12,651 bases of DNA from contig DIWL01000078.1 in the NCBI GenBank assembly GCA_002428455.1, forward strand, positions 1 through 12,651. Direction: 5' to 3'. Positions within the stretch are counted from its first letter, which is position 1, and every line of letters starts with the position of its first letter. The translations under genes and the position numbers were made by a program. Shown here piece by piece: positions 1 through 7,625 of the stretch. The stretch is from Anaerolineaceae bacterium UBA6107. Lineage in GTDB: Bacteria; Chloroflexota; Anaerolineae; Anaerolineales; Anaerolineaceae. Below the pieces are notes generated by a model. The model worked only from the letters and a program-made list of their open reading frames with translations. It was not told the DNA's origin and ran no database searches.

Positions 1-1215
1 GATGAATCAGGCATCCCTGTTGATGAGCTGCGTGTACTGGATGGAACTCACGGATTGAGTTATGAACAGGCCGATCACATGATCGAGAACGCGATTGGCG
101 TCTACGGGCTGCCGCTCGGCGTTGCGCGCAACCTCATGGTCAACGGCCGCGAAGTGTTAGTGCCAATGGCCATTGAGGAACCATCCGTGGTGGCTGCCGT
201 TTCTTTCATGGCCAAACTCGTGCGTCTGGGTGGAGGTTTTACAGCCACATCCACTCCCCCTGAGATGATTGGGCAGATGCAGCTGCTGGATATTCCAGAC
301 CTCACCACTGCACGGGAAAATCTGCTGGCACATCGTGATGAACTCCTTGCCCTCGCAGGAAAGGTTGATCCGGTTCTCTCACGGTTTGGTGGTGGTCCAC
401 GCGGGATCGAAGTGAGGGAGATCCACGAATCCCCCATCGGTCCCTTCCTTGTGTTGCACCTGATCTACGATGTGCGCGATGCGATGGGTGCCAATGCCAT
501 CAACACCGCGCTGGAAAAACTCGCTCCGCGTGTGGCAGAGATAAGCGGCGGCCGCCCGCACCTGCGCATCCTTTCCAACCTGGCTGATCGCCGGCTGGCA
601 CGTGCAGAATGCACCATTCCCCTCGCGTCTCTGGGATTTGACACCTTCGCTCCAGAATCAGTTCGAGACGGGATCATCGAGGCCTGGGCATTCGCCGCGG
701 CTGATCCTTATCGCGCTGCCACCCACAATAAGGGCATCATGAACGGTGTCGACGCGGTGGTCCTCGCCACCGGCAACGACTGGCGCGCGGTGGAAGCCGG
801 CGCTCACGCGTACGCTGCCCGCGGCGGCCGTTACACCAGCCTTTCCACATGGGAGAAGGACTCCGCAGGCAACCTGGTGGGTTGGCTGGAAATGCCCATG
901 GCAGTGGGAATTGTTGGTGGCGCCACCCGTTCACATCCCGTGGCAAAAACCGCTCTGAACTTGATGAATCTTTCATCCGCCGCTGAACTGGCGCAGATCA
1001 TTGTCTCCGTGGGGCTGGCGCAGAACCTTGCTGCGCTGCGTGCCCTCGCCACTGAGGGCATCCAGCGCGGGCACATGAGCCTGCACGCCCGCCAGGTCGC
1101 GCTGGCAGCCGGAGCGGTGGGTGAAGAAGTAGAAAAACTCGCTCAACAGATGGTCAGAGAAAAAATGATCCGCTCAGACAGGGCGGCACAAATCTTACAG
1201 GAGTGGAGAAAGTAA
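1..1215 (+). CDS. mvaA: Hydroxymethylglutaryl-CoA reductase, class II (5'-truncated by window edge)
   Basis: Reduces HMG-CoA to mevalonate with NAD(P)H, the committed step of the mevalonate route to isoprenoids; class II enzymes are soluble. The frame is open from base 1, giving 404 in-window residues, so roughly 25-30 N-terminal residues lie outside (the Pseudomonas mevalonii enzyme is about 428 long). A TTG at 55 is in frame but is not taken as the start, because family-like sequence precedes it. Visible motifs, numbered from the first in-window codon: the ENAIG substrate motif near 29, EEPS with catalytic Glu at 59-60, the DAMGAN nucleotide-binding motif near 160, THNKG with catalytic Lys244, GNDWRA with Asp260, and RGHMSLHAR with His358. 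All catalytic residues of the class are present. The stop lies 4 bases before the HMG-CoA synthase start, so the genes are co-transcribed. Confidence 0.96.
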   Translation, partial: DESGIPVDELRVLDGTHGLSYEQADHMIENAIGVYGLPLGVARNLMVNGREVLVPMAIEEPSVVAAVSFMAKLVRLGGGFTATSTPPEMIGQMQLLDIPDLTTARENLLAHRDELLALAGKVDPVLSRFGGGPRGIEVREIHESPIGPFLVLHLIYDVRDAMGANAINTALEKLAPRVAEISGGRPHLRILSNLADRRLARAECTIPLASLGFDTFAPESVRDGIIEAWAFAAADPYRAATHNKGIMNGVDAVVLATGNDWRAVEAGAHAYAARGGRYTSLSTWEKDSAGNLVGWLEMPMAVGIVGGATRSHPVAKTALNLMNLSSAAELAQIIVSVGLAQNLAALRALATEGIQRGHMSLHARQVALAAGAVGEEVEKLAQQMVREKMIRSDRAAQILQEWRK

Positions 1216-1219
1216 ACCC

Positions 1220-2296
1220 ATGACAGAGAATAAATCCGGATCATTACTTTTACATCCCGACCGCAGCACCGGTATCATCGGTTACGGCGCATACATCCCC
1301 CGTTACCGTCTGCCCGGCAGTGAGGTCGCGCAGTTATGGACAGGCTCTCCAAAAGGCTCACCGGTGAAAGAAAAAGCCGTGGCGGGGCTGGATGAGGATG
1401 TCATCACCATGTCAATTGAAGCCTCACGCAATGCCCTGGCACGCGCCGGCATCGACCCGCAGGAACTGCGCGCGGTATGGGTCGGATCGGAATCGCACCC
1501 CTATGCTGTCAAACCAAGCGGCACAGTGGTAGCCGAAGCCATCGGCGCGTCCAACAATATTCAGGCGGGTGATTGGGAATTCGCCTGCAAAGCCGGCACG
1601 GAGGCAATGGTCGCCGCCATCGCCCTGGTTGGTTCGGGAATGGGAAAATACGCGCTTGCCATCGGTATGGATACAGCGCAGGGCAAGCCCGGGGATGCAC
1701 TGGAATACACCGCCAGCAGCGGAGGCGCCGCTTTCATCATCGGTCCTGCCGACGAAGCGGTGGTTGAGATCGAAGCTACTTACTCCTATGTTTCTGATAC
1801 GCCTGATTTCTGGCGCCGGCAGGAGCAGAAATACCCGGAGCACGGGCAACGCTTCACAGGTGATCCGGCTTATTTCAAACACATCGAATCCGCCGGGCGC
1901 GTGATGATGGAGGAACTGGGCATGAAAGCCTCCGACTTCACCTACGCTGTTTTCCACCAGCCCAATCCCAAGTTCCCCATGAAAGCCGGCAAGGACCTCG
2001 GCTTCACCGAGGAGCAGCTGCTGCCCGGATTGCTTGTGCCGGTGATCGGCAATACCTACGCCGGCGCGTCGATGATCGGACTCACTGCGATTCTCGACAT
2101 CGCTAAACCCGGTGACCGTATCCTGCAGGTCTCATACGGCTCCGGCGCGGGGTCAGACGCATTCTATTTTGTTGTGACCGAGCGTATCGCAGAACGCCGC
2201 GCGTTGGCGCCGTCCATCGCCGATTACCTCGCCCGCCGTACCGAGATCAATTACGCCACTTACGCCCGCTTCCGCGGCAAGATCGACATGGGTTAA
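1220..2296 (+). CDS. Hydroxymethylglutaryl-CoA synthase, archaeal type
   Basis: Condenses acetyl-CoA with acetoacetyl-CoA to HMG-CoA, feeding the reductase encoded just upstream. The 358-residue length and sequence fit the archaeal/short bacterial HMG-CoA synthase family, a thiolase-superfamily fold. The N-terminus reads GIIGYGAYIPRYRL from residue 18. The expected catalytic residues are visible: Glu59 in GLDEDV, nucleophile Cys123 in EFACKAGTEA, and His246 in FHQPNPKFP. A Gly-rich strand (YGSGAGSDAFYF, 306-317) closes the fold. The ATG at 1220 follows a GGAG-type ribosome site in the end of the reductase gene. The gene is 10 bases from the next, so translation is probably coupled. In archaea this enzyme forms a complex with a thiolase and a DUF35 protein, and both partners follow here. 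Confidence 0.95.
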   Translation: MTENKSGSLLLHPDRSTGIIGYGAYIPRYRLPGSEVAQLWTGSPKGSPVKEKAVAGLDEDVITMSIEASRNALARAGIDPQELRAVWVGSESHPYAVKPSGTVVAEAIGASNNIQAGDWEFACKAGTEAMVAAIALVGSGMGKYALAIGMDTAQGKPGDALEYTASSGGAAFIIGPADEAVVEIEATYSYVSDTPDFWRRQEQKYPEHGQRFTGDPAYFKHIESAGRVMMEELGMKASDFTYAVFHQPNPKFPMKAGKDLGFTEEQLLPGLLVPVIGNTYAGASMIGLTAILDIAKPGDRILQVSYGSGAGSDAFYFVVTERIAERRALAPSIADYLARRTEINYATYARFRGKIDMG

Positions 2297-2306
2297 GGAG
2301 CTGCCA

Positions 2307-3464
2307 ATGAGTGATATCGTTATCGCAGGCATCGGGCAGATCCCGGTCGGCGAACATTACACAATTGGTCTGCGCGAAATGGGCGTTAGAGCGCTTACCG
2401 CGGCGCTCCATGATTGCGACGATCTCAAACCCGATGCTCTTTATATCGGCAACCTGCTCTCTTCAATGATCTCTCACCAGTCCAACCTGGGCGCATTATT
2501 CACCGATTACGGCCGCTTGGATGGCGTGGAAGCCTACACAACCGAAGCGGCAGGGGCTTCCGGTGCAGCAGCCTTGCACCAGGCCTATATGGCCATCCGC
2601 AGCGGTTTTGTTGATACGGTCGCAGTACTTGGCGTGGAGAAATGGAGCGACCTGGTGCGTTCAGAAGCGGAAGCCGCCATCATGCAGGAGATGGATTACG
2701 ATTATGAATCCATCCCGGGTCTCACCAGTACCGGCCAGGCGGGACTGATCATGCAGCGCTATCTTTACGAGCACGATCTCCCGTCAGACGCGTTAAACGG
2801 ATTTGCCATACTGGCGCACACCAACGGCCGGAATAATCCATACGGTTTATTTAAGAACCTCATTTCATCCGAATCCTACGCCCGCACGGCCATGCTGAGC
2901 GACCCGTTCAACATGTACGACGGCGCCACCTACGCTGACGGCGCAGCTGCACTCATCCTCACCCGGCGCGAGTTGCTGCCGGAGAATTTTCCACACCCGA
3001 TCATCAGTATTACCGGTTCTGCCGCCAGCAGCGATTCCCTCTCCTGGCACGACCGTCACGAACCCATGGCGTTCACTGCTGCCGCCCGGGCTGTATCCGA
3101 AGCCGCGCGGCAGGCGGGTACCCTGCCAGGACAGGTCAGCCTGTTCGAGCTGGACGATTCCTTCTCGATCTACGCAGCGCTCACACTTGAAGCCTGCGGC
3201 CTGGCGGATCGCGGTAAAGCCTGGCAAATGGCGCGCGACGGCGAATTCGCCATCAACGGACGCCTGCCCATCATGACCATGGGCGGCTGCCTTGCCCGGG
3301 GTAATCCCATCGGCGCCAAAGGCGTCTACCAGGTAGTGGAAGCCGTCACCCAGCTGCGTGGAGCAGCCGGCGCCAGCCAGGTGCCCAATGCCCGCACCGC
3401 CCTCATCCTCGCCTTGGGTGGCCCCGCCTCCAGCGCGATCGCGCATGTGTTGGAGCGAGAATAG
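2307..3464 (+). CDS. Thiolase-fold protein of the mevalonate operon, catalytic residues missing
   Basis: The 385 residues align by eye along their full length with archaeal acetyl-CoA C-acetyltransferases, which make acetoacetyl-CoA for HMG-CoA synthase. Recognisable blocks include PDALYIGNLLS (42-52), the nucleophile region TEAAGASGAAAL (79-90), GVEKWSDL (109-116), DPFNMYDGATYADGAAAL, and the C-terminal GGCLARGNPIGAKG (326-339). Three positions that carry catalysis in the family differ: the nucleophile Cys is Gly83 (codon GGG at 2553), the His of the HDAF-type motif is Asp283 (ELDDSF), and the His of GHPIG is Asn333. The codons are unambiguous and the frame is intact. The protein is therefore probably not a working thiolase. 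A structural or CoA-channelling subunit for the neighbouring synthase and DUF35 protein is the best guess. Start ATG 2307 follows AAGGAG. Confidence 0.85.
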   Translation: MSDIVIAGIGQIPVGEHYTIGLREMGVRALTAALHDCDDLKPDALYIGNLLSSMISHQSNLGALFTDYGRLDGVEAYTTEAAGASGAAALHQAYMAIRSGFVDTVAVLGVEKWSDLVRSEAEAAIMQEMDYDYESIPGLTSTGQAGLIMQRYLYEHDLPSDALNGFAILAHTNGRNNPYGLFKNLISSESYARTAMLSDPFNMYDGATYADGAAALILTRRELLPENFPHPIISITGSAASSDSLSWHDRHEPMAFTAAARAVSEAARQAGTLPGQVSLFELDDSFSIYAALTLEACGLADRGKAWQMARDGEFAINGRLPIMTMGGCLARGNPIGAKGVYQVVEAVTQLRGAAGASQVPNARTALILALGGPASSAIAHVLERE

Positions 3465-3613
3465 AGAGTAGAGGGTGGAGAATGGTCAAAACAAAGGACC
3501 TCTCTCAAATATCCACTCAACATTCACCTGCTCCAAAGTTGATAGGATTTGATAGAGTTCCTCTCCTAAACTTACACTTGCATCGGTAAGAAATGCAGCA
3601 AAAGGAGTAAATA

Positions 3614-4015
3614 ATGGAAAACCCACGCTACTGGCGATTGAAGAAACAACGTTACGGACTTGTTGGTGAGGTCTGCCCGCACTGCAATTCGAAAATTTTT
3701 CCCCCGCGCGATGTGTGCCCGGAATGCGGCAGTGAAGCCCGCACCGAGTATGCGTTCAGCGGCAAGGGCAAGGTCTATTCTTATACCGTCATGCGCGATG
3801 CCCCCGCCGGATATGAGCAGAACGCTCCCTACACAGTAGCCATCGTTGCCCTCGATGAAGGCCCCATGGTCACCGCCCAGTTAACCGACCTCGGCGAGGA
3901 ACCGGTGCAGATCGGCATGCCGGTGGAGATGGTCACCCGCAAGCTGCGCGAGGATGTGGAGAAGAAGGGGATCCTGGTGTACGGGTATAAATTTAGGCCG
4001 GTGATGCAGGGGTAA
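3614..4015 (+). CDS. DUF35 zinc-ribbon/OB-fold protein, partner of thiolase and HMG-CoA synthase
   Basis: A 133-residue protein with the standard DUF35 layout: a short N-terminal helix (MENPRYWRLKKQRYGL), a rubredoxin-like zinc ribbon with Cys21, Cys24, Cys35 and Cys38 (CPHC and CPEC), and then an OB-fold from about residue 48 (GKGKVYSYTVM onward). In archaea, DUF35 proteins bridge acetoacetyl-CoA thiolase and HMG-CoA synthase into a complex with a shared CoA-binding site, and the gene order here reproduces that trio. AAAGGAG sits 7 bases before ATG 3614. A 149-base gap separates it from the thiolase-like gene, so it may have some independent expression, but a strong terminator lies only after it. 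The role is inferred from family and context. Confidence 0.9.
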   Translation: MENPRYWRLKKQRYGLVGEVCPHCNSKIFPPRDVCPECGSEARTEYAFSGKGKVYSYTVMRDAPAGYEQNAPYTVAIVALDEGPMVTAQLTDLGEEPVQIGMPVEMVTRKLREDVEKKGILVYGYKFRPVMQG

Positions 4016-4035
4016 AAACAGAACCGAAAGTTGAA

Positions 4036-4065
4036 GCGCCTTCCAAAGTTGGAGGGCGTTTTTTT
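4036..4065 (+). terminator. Intrinsic terminator closing the mevalonate operon
   Basis: An 8-base stem CGCCTTCC/GGAGGGCG (4037-4044 with 4051-4058, one G-T wobble) encloses a 6-base loop and is followed directly by seven T residues (4059-4065). It lies 20 bases after the DUF35 stop codon. Confidence 0.88.
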
Positions 4066-4212
4066 GATTGCTATGTAAGTGAACGAGTATAAGGAGTCTA
4101 TCGAATAAATGAAGAAAGAAAATTCTTAAATCCACAAATTCACACCATCTAACGCGCAAGTAACATATTCTGTTAGTGTGTCCTAAGGAATTCTATGCCA
4201 TAATTAAAAACT

Positions 4213-4749
4213 ATGATTGATTCAGAAATTTGGAAAGAGAAATTAGAGCAAGATGTCGCTGTATTAAGAAAAAGATTGAATCAGCGCCGTTGGTCTGGAA
4301 AGTCAATTACTTTGTTTGAAGGCGAATTAATGTTGATCTTTTTCAGCATTCGAGTGTTGATTGAAGCAGACAAACTTACTGACCGAACTAGCCAAAAAGA
4401 ATATACGCTTACGATGCACCCAAACAAAGGGAAGGTCATAGATGACTTATCAAAATACGATATTGACAAAGCGTTCGACATAGACTCAAGAATAGAAAAC
4501 AAACTTACTTTAAAACTACTAACTCAACAGTTTATTCATGCCTATGTGATTTGTGCATATTCTTCTGAGAATGGAAGTGTTGCCGGGGTATTACTATGCT
4601 CTGATTGGGGGAAAAGGAATTACTTGATCAGACTCCCAATTGATTTAGCGATTGAAATAATTGAAGATGTGATTGCAGATGAGATCCATGAAATGCATTC
4701 TGTAAGAGATAAAAAATCAGGTGAATTAAGAAAAATAAAAATTCTTTAA
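4213..4749 (+). CDS. AT-rich hypothetical protein, 178 residues
   Basis: I do not recognise this family. The protein is charged, soluble-looking and probably mixed alpha/beta, with no signal peptide or membrane segment. The N-terminal part (1-30) is Lys/Arg/Glu-rich. The middle has LTLKLLTQQFIHAYVICAYSS (97-117) and GVLLCSDWGKRNYLIRLP (125-142), and the end is a helical IEIIEDVIADEIHEMHSVRDKK stretch with several acidic and His residues. Base composition is clearly more AT-rich than the mevalonate genes, with many AAA, ATT and TTA codons, which suggests foreign origin. There is no clear ribosome site before ATG 4213. A CATAAT hexamer at 4199-4204 would place a transcript start almost at the ATG, so leaderless expression is possible. 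The gene is monocistronic between spacers. Confidence 0.65.
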   Translation: MIDSEIWKEKLEQDVAVLRKRLNQRRWSGKSITLFEGELMLIFFSIRVLIEADKLTDRTSQKEYTLTMHPNKGKVIDDLSKYDIDKAFDIDSRIENKLTLKLLTQQFIHAYVICAYSSENGSVAGVLLCSDWGKRNYLIRLPIDLAIEIIEDVIADEIHEMHSVRDKKSGELRKIKIL

Positions 4750-4985
4750 AACTTATCCAGCCTAGAGATCATAAAGGCAAACTAATAGATTCTACACTGA
4801 CGGAAAGGCATCGTATACCTCTTATGGTTTATTGGGCCTTAAGTTTTACCTGTTTTCAACTATTGTCCCTGCCCACCCACCAGCGGGTAACGTACAACAT
4901 TAGGGCTTGATCGAATCTATTCACACTCGCAAGGAAAAGGGGATCGAAATCCAATATCGGAAATTCTCCTTAAGTAGGTCTTATA
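4750..4985. other. Intergenic spacer before the kinase gene
   Basis: These 236 bases have no supported gene, RNA or strong terminator. The kinase promoter must lie here, but I see no convincing paired -35/-10 boxes. Confidence 0.4.
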
Positions 4986-6785
4986 ATGAATGTAATGAAA
5001 CAGGCTGAAAATAAACCTCGCAACCGCACTGATAGGATTTTGAAAGATAACAAAAACCCTCAATTGCCCACACCAGTTTCTAGAGCAGCGCTCCCCCCTC
5101 AAAATCCTACTTCGCAGGATTTATCCAGCCTGATAGTAAATGATATTCACCTGAAGCAAATAATAGAAAATATCGATCAGGTTCTTTGGCTGCGTGACAT
5201 CGATTCCGGACAGATTCTCTACGTCAGTCCAGCATTTGAAACCGTTTGGGGACGCTCTTGTGAAAGCCTTTACGCAAACCCTGCGATCCTGATCGAAAGT
5301 GTACATCCAGAGGATCGCGTTCAAGTAATGGTATCCAGCTCCCACGACGACCACAAACCAATTGACCAGGCTTACCGGATTCTGCGTCCGGATGGTAGTT
5401 TGCGCTGGATTCTTGCCCGTACCTTCCTGATCAATGATGGAGCAGGTGGACCTTACGGTCAATTCTGCATTGCCCAGGATATTACAAGCCAAAAAAAGGC
5501 GGAGATAACACAGCGTAAAACGCTCGACCGCATTCGAGAGCAGTTCGACCTCAGTCACAAGATGAGCCTCGCCCGGAAACCCGAATTGGTACTAAAAACG
5601 CTGTTGTCCGCGCATGAATTGCGTACCGCCCGCCGCGCATCTTTACTCTTCTTTGATGCTCCCACATTAGTCCCCGCCCACGGAGTGGAAATAACGGCAA
5701 CCTGGTCATCCAACCAGAACATGCTCGCCTGGCTCAACGAATCCACTCTCTACGAAGACCCCTCCTTCCTGGCTTTAGCCCACCCGAAGCGCACAATCGT
5801 GATAAATGGGATAAACAATTCCTCGCGTCTAACCCCCGCAGTACAGGATGTTCTGCTCGAAGCTCAGATCCAATCCCTGGTGATTTTCCCCCTGATAGCA
5901 CTGGGAGATTGGCTCGGATCTCTGTTTGTGTATTACGATCACGAAGTACGCTTTGATCACATTGAACTTCAGCAATTAAAAGTGCTTATCGATCAGGCAT
6001 CGATCACACTTTTCAATCTTAAGTTACTCCAGACTGAGGAAGAATCCCGTCATGAAGCTGAGAGGGCTAACGAGATTAAAACCGAATTTCTTGCCATGAT
6101 CTCACATGAGTTGCGCACTCCCCTTACTTCAATCATCGGATTCACAACCACGTTATTAGCGAAAGATGTCACATGGGAACCAGACGACCAATACGAATTC
6201 ATCCAGACGATACAACAGGAAGCTGACCGGCTGCAGGAATTGATCGATCACCTGTTGGACCTCTCCCGGTTGGAAGCGGGCAAGCTGCCAATTTCCTTGA
6301 AACCCCACTTCCTTCACGAAATAATCGACGATGCCATGCCTCAGTTGAATATGTTAACCCGGGATTATACGTTAACCATACAGTTGCTCGAAGATTTCTC
6401 AGTATTCATAGATGAAAAACGGATTGCTCAGGTACTTGTTAACCTGGTTCGCAATGCGTCCACTTATGCTCCTAAGGGAACCGAGATCAAAATCACGGCC
6501 TGTATGCGAGGCGATTATGTCATGGTTAATGTTACAGATCAGGGACCCGGAATTCCAATATCTGACCATAAAAAAGTTTTCAAGGCTTTCTCGCGTGGTA
6601 AAAACGAAGAGAACGGGTTTTCAAAAGGAGCGGGTTTAGGATTGGCCATTTGCAAAGGTCTGGTCGAAGCTCATGGTGGTCATATTTGGATCAAGAAAAC
6701 ATCCACACCAGGGACAACCGTTTCTTTTACCATCCCGCGCGATCCAACCCAATTACCTGTCAAGGCTGCACAAGAGGAGTATTAA
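4986..6785 (+). CDS. Soluble PAS-GAF sensor histidine kinase
   Basis: Sensor of a two-component system; it autophosphorylates on His and passes phosphate to the regulator encoded 3 bases downstream. Domains in order: a polar N-terminal tail (1-50); PAS about 52-172, with a typical VHPEDR...RILRPDGSLRWI pattern and an IAQDIT end; GAF about 185-345; HisKA about 363-430 with FLAMISHELRTPLTS and phospho-acceptor His374; and HATPase about 470-585 with N-box NLVRNAS (486-492), G1 DQGPGI (518-523) and G2 GAGLGLAI (548-555). No transmembrane segment or signal peptide is visible, so it should sense a cytoplasmic or diffusible cue; PAS and GAF often bind small ligands, haem or flavin, but no ligand can be assigned here. 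Start ATG 4986 has only a weak ribosome site, and an in-frame ATG at 4995 is an alternative. Confidence 0.95.
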   Translation: MNVMKQAENKPRNRTDRILKDNKNPQLPTPVSRAALPPQNPTSQDLSSLIVNDIHLKQIIENIDQVLWLRDIDSGQILYVSPAFETVWGRSCESLYANPAILIESVHPEDRVQVMVSSSHDDHKPIDQAYRILRPDGSLRWILARTFLINDGAGGPYGQFCIAQDITSQKKAEITQRKTLDRIREQFDLSHKMSLARKPELVLKTLLSAHELRTARRASLLFFDAPTLVPAHGVEITATWSSNQNMLAWLNESTLYEDPSFLALAHPKRTIVINGINNSSRLTPAVQDVLLEAQIQSLVIFPLIALGDWLGSLFVYYDHEVRFDHIELQQLKVLIDQASITLFNLKLLQTEEESRHEAERANEIKTEFLAMISHELRTPLTSIIGFTTTLLAKDVTWEPDDQYEFIQTIQQEADRLQELIDHLLDLSRLEAGKLPISLKPHFLHEIIDDAMPQLNMLTRDYTLTIQLLEDFSVFIDEKRIAQVLVNLVRNASTYAPKGTEIKITACMRGDYVMVNVTDQGPGIPISDHKKVFKAFSRGKNEENGFSKGAGLGLAICKGLVEAHGGHIWIKKTSTPGTTVSFTIPRDPTQLPVKAAQEEY

Positions 6786-6788
6786 GGT

Positions 6789-7472
6789 ATGGGAAATATT
6801 CTAATTGTCGAAGATGATCCAAACATCCGCAAGCTGGTGCGGGTAAACCTGGTAAAGCGCGGCTACACTGTCAGCGAAGCAGAAGACAGCCATAAAGCAT
6901 TAGCCATATTTCAAGAAGAACAGGTCGACCTGGTGTTACTGGATTTGGTGCTTCCCGGTTTATCAGGCGTGGATGTGTGCGCCTGGATCAGGGCGCGCTC
7001 GGAAGTACCCATTATTGTCTTGAGCGCCCGATTGGAAGAAGACCTGAAAGTAGCCGCCCTGGATGCTGGTGCAGATGACTACGTGACCAAACCATTTAGT
7101 TCAGAAGAATTACTGGCACGGGTGCGTGCCTTTCTACGCCGGTCGTATGTCTCCGCAAAAACTGACGGCGCAGTAATTCAAATCGGTGAGCTCCAGATCG
7201 ATCTATCCGGACGCCGCGTTTTCATTGGTGAGAACGACCTGCACCTCACCCGCACTGAATATGCCTTACTGTCTGAACTTGCTCAACACCTGGACTCAAT
7301 TATTACCCACGACGAGTTAATTACCCGCATCTGGGGACCGGAATACCGCGGGTCAAATCACTATTTACACACCTATCTCGGCCGTTTGCGAAAAAAGCTG
7401 GGGGAATACAGCAACCTCCTTGAAACCGTACCCGGTATGGGGTACAACCTGCATTCAAAGAAATTTTATTAA
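6789..7472 (+). CDS. OmpR/KdpE-type response regulator
   Basis: A DNA-binding output protein of 227 residues. The receiver domain (1-120) shows the acidic pair Asp9-Asp10, phospho-acceptor Asp52 in LVLLDLVLPG, Ser79 in IIVLSA, and Lys101 in YVTKPF. The C-terminal winged helix (about 130-225) has the LTRTEYALL, HDELITRIWGPEYRG and LRRKL-like LGRLRKKLG blocks and ends in GMGYNL, all typical of OmpR-family regulators. It is translationally close to the kinase: 3 bases apart, with the GAGGAG ribosome site inside the kinase end. Despite its KdpE-like look there are no kdp transport genes nearby, so potassium control is not implied. The final 180 bases recur as a broken copy at 9496-9675. Likely targets are the two operons preceded by the shared boxes at 7488 and 9832. 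Confidence 0.95.
   Translation: MGNILIVEDDPNIRKLVRVNLVKRGYTVSEAEDSHKALAIFQEEQVDLVLLDLVLPGLSGVDVCAWIRARSEVPIIVLSARLEEDLKVAALDAGADDYVTKPFSSEELLARVRAFLRRSYVSAKTDGAVIQIGELQIDLSGRRVFIGENDLHLTRTEYALLSELAQHLDSIITHDELITRIWGPEYRGSNHYLHTYLGRLRKKLGEYSNLLETVPGMGYNLHSKKFY
7284..7463 (+). repeat. Direct repeat, copy 1 (3' end of response-regulator gene)
   Basis: This segment matches 9496-9675 with no gaps and 17 mismatches over 180 bases by hand alignment. Fifteen of the mismatches fall in the first 75 bases; the last 105 (from 7359) differ at only two positions. The two copies bracket the DUF3494/sortase cassette. Confidence 0.93.
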
Positions 7473-7487
7473 CCAAATCCCAAAATT

Positions 7488-7545
7488 TTATAGATATTTG
7501 TTAGGCTATTTTAGGGACATAGATAGCCCCTTTCAAATAGGATGG
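7488..7545 (+). promoter_or_regulatory. Shared regulatory box upstream of the surface-protein operon (copy 1)
   Basis: TTATAGAT (7488) is followed 26 bases later by GGGACAT, three variable bases and TAGCCCCT, then a TTCAAATAGGATG tail. The same elements at the same spacing occur at 9832-9889 upstream of dps, with 41 of 57 positions alike. The GGG...CCCC halves are weakly dyadic. It could be a promoter, a binding site for the adjacent regulator, or a remnant of duplication; the sequence alone does not decide. Confidence 0.45.
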
Positions 7546-7610
7546 TAAGGTACGAAAACCATCTGGTGAATTTTAATTATTTCGCCATACAACCGTTGTA
7601 TTACATTGAC

Positions 7611-7617
7611 AGGAGGT
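7611..7617 (+). promoter_or_regulatory. Strong ribosome binding site that fixes the DUF3494 start
   Basis: AGGAGGT lies 8 bases before ATG 7626. The frame stays open upstream to an ATG at 7542, but only the 7626 start gives a proper signal peptide at the N-terminus. Confidence 0.85.
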
Positions 7618-7625
7618 CAACAAAA

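Noticed and set aside
2865..3446. 193-codon reverse-strand open frame
   Set aside because: Antisense of the thiolase-like gene in GC-rich DNA; no family resemblance or ribosome site.
4109..4132. Six-codon frame (MKKENS) near an AAGGAG in the spacer after the terminator
   Set aside because: Too short to support as a gene; it could be chance or a leader, and nothing else backs it.
6789..7472. KdpE potassium regulator
   Set aside because: The sequence is KdpE-like only at the level of the OmpR family, the kinase lacks the KdpD N-terminal domains, and no kdp genes are near.
7542..7625. N-terminal extension of the DUF3494 protein from ATG 7542
   Set aside because: It would place 28 polar residues before the signal peptide, and AGGAGGT directly precedes ATG 7626.
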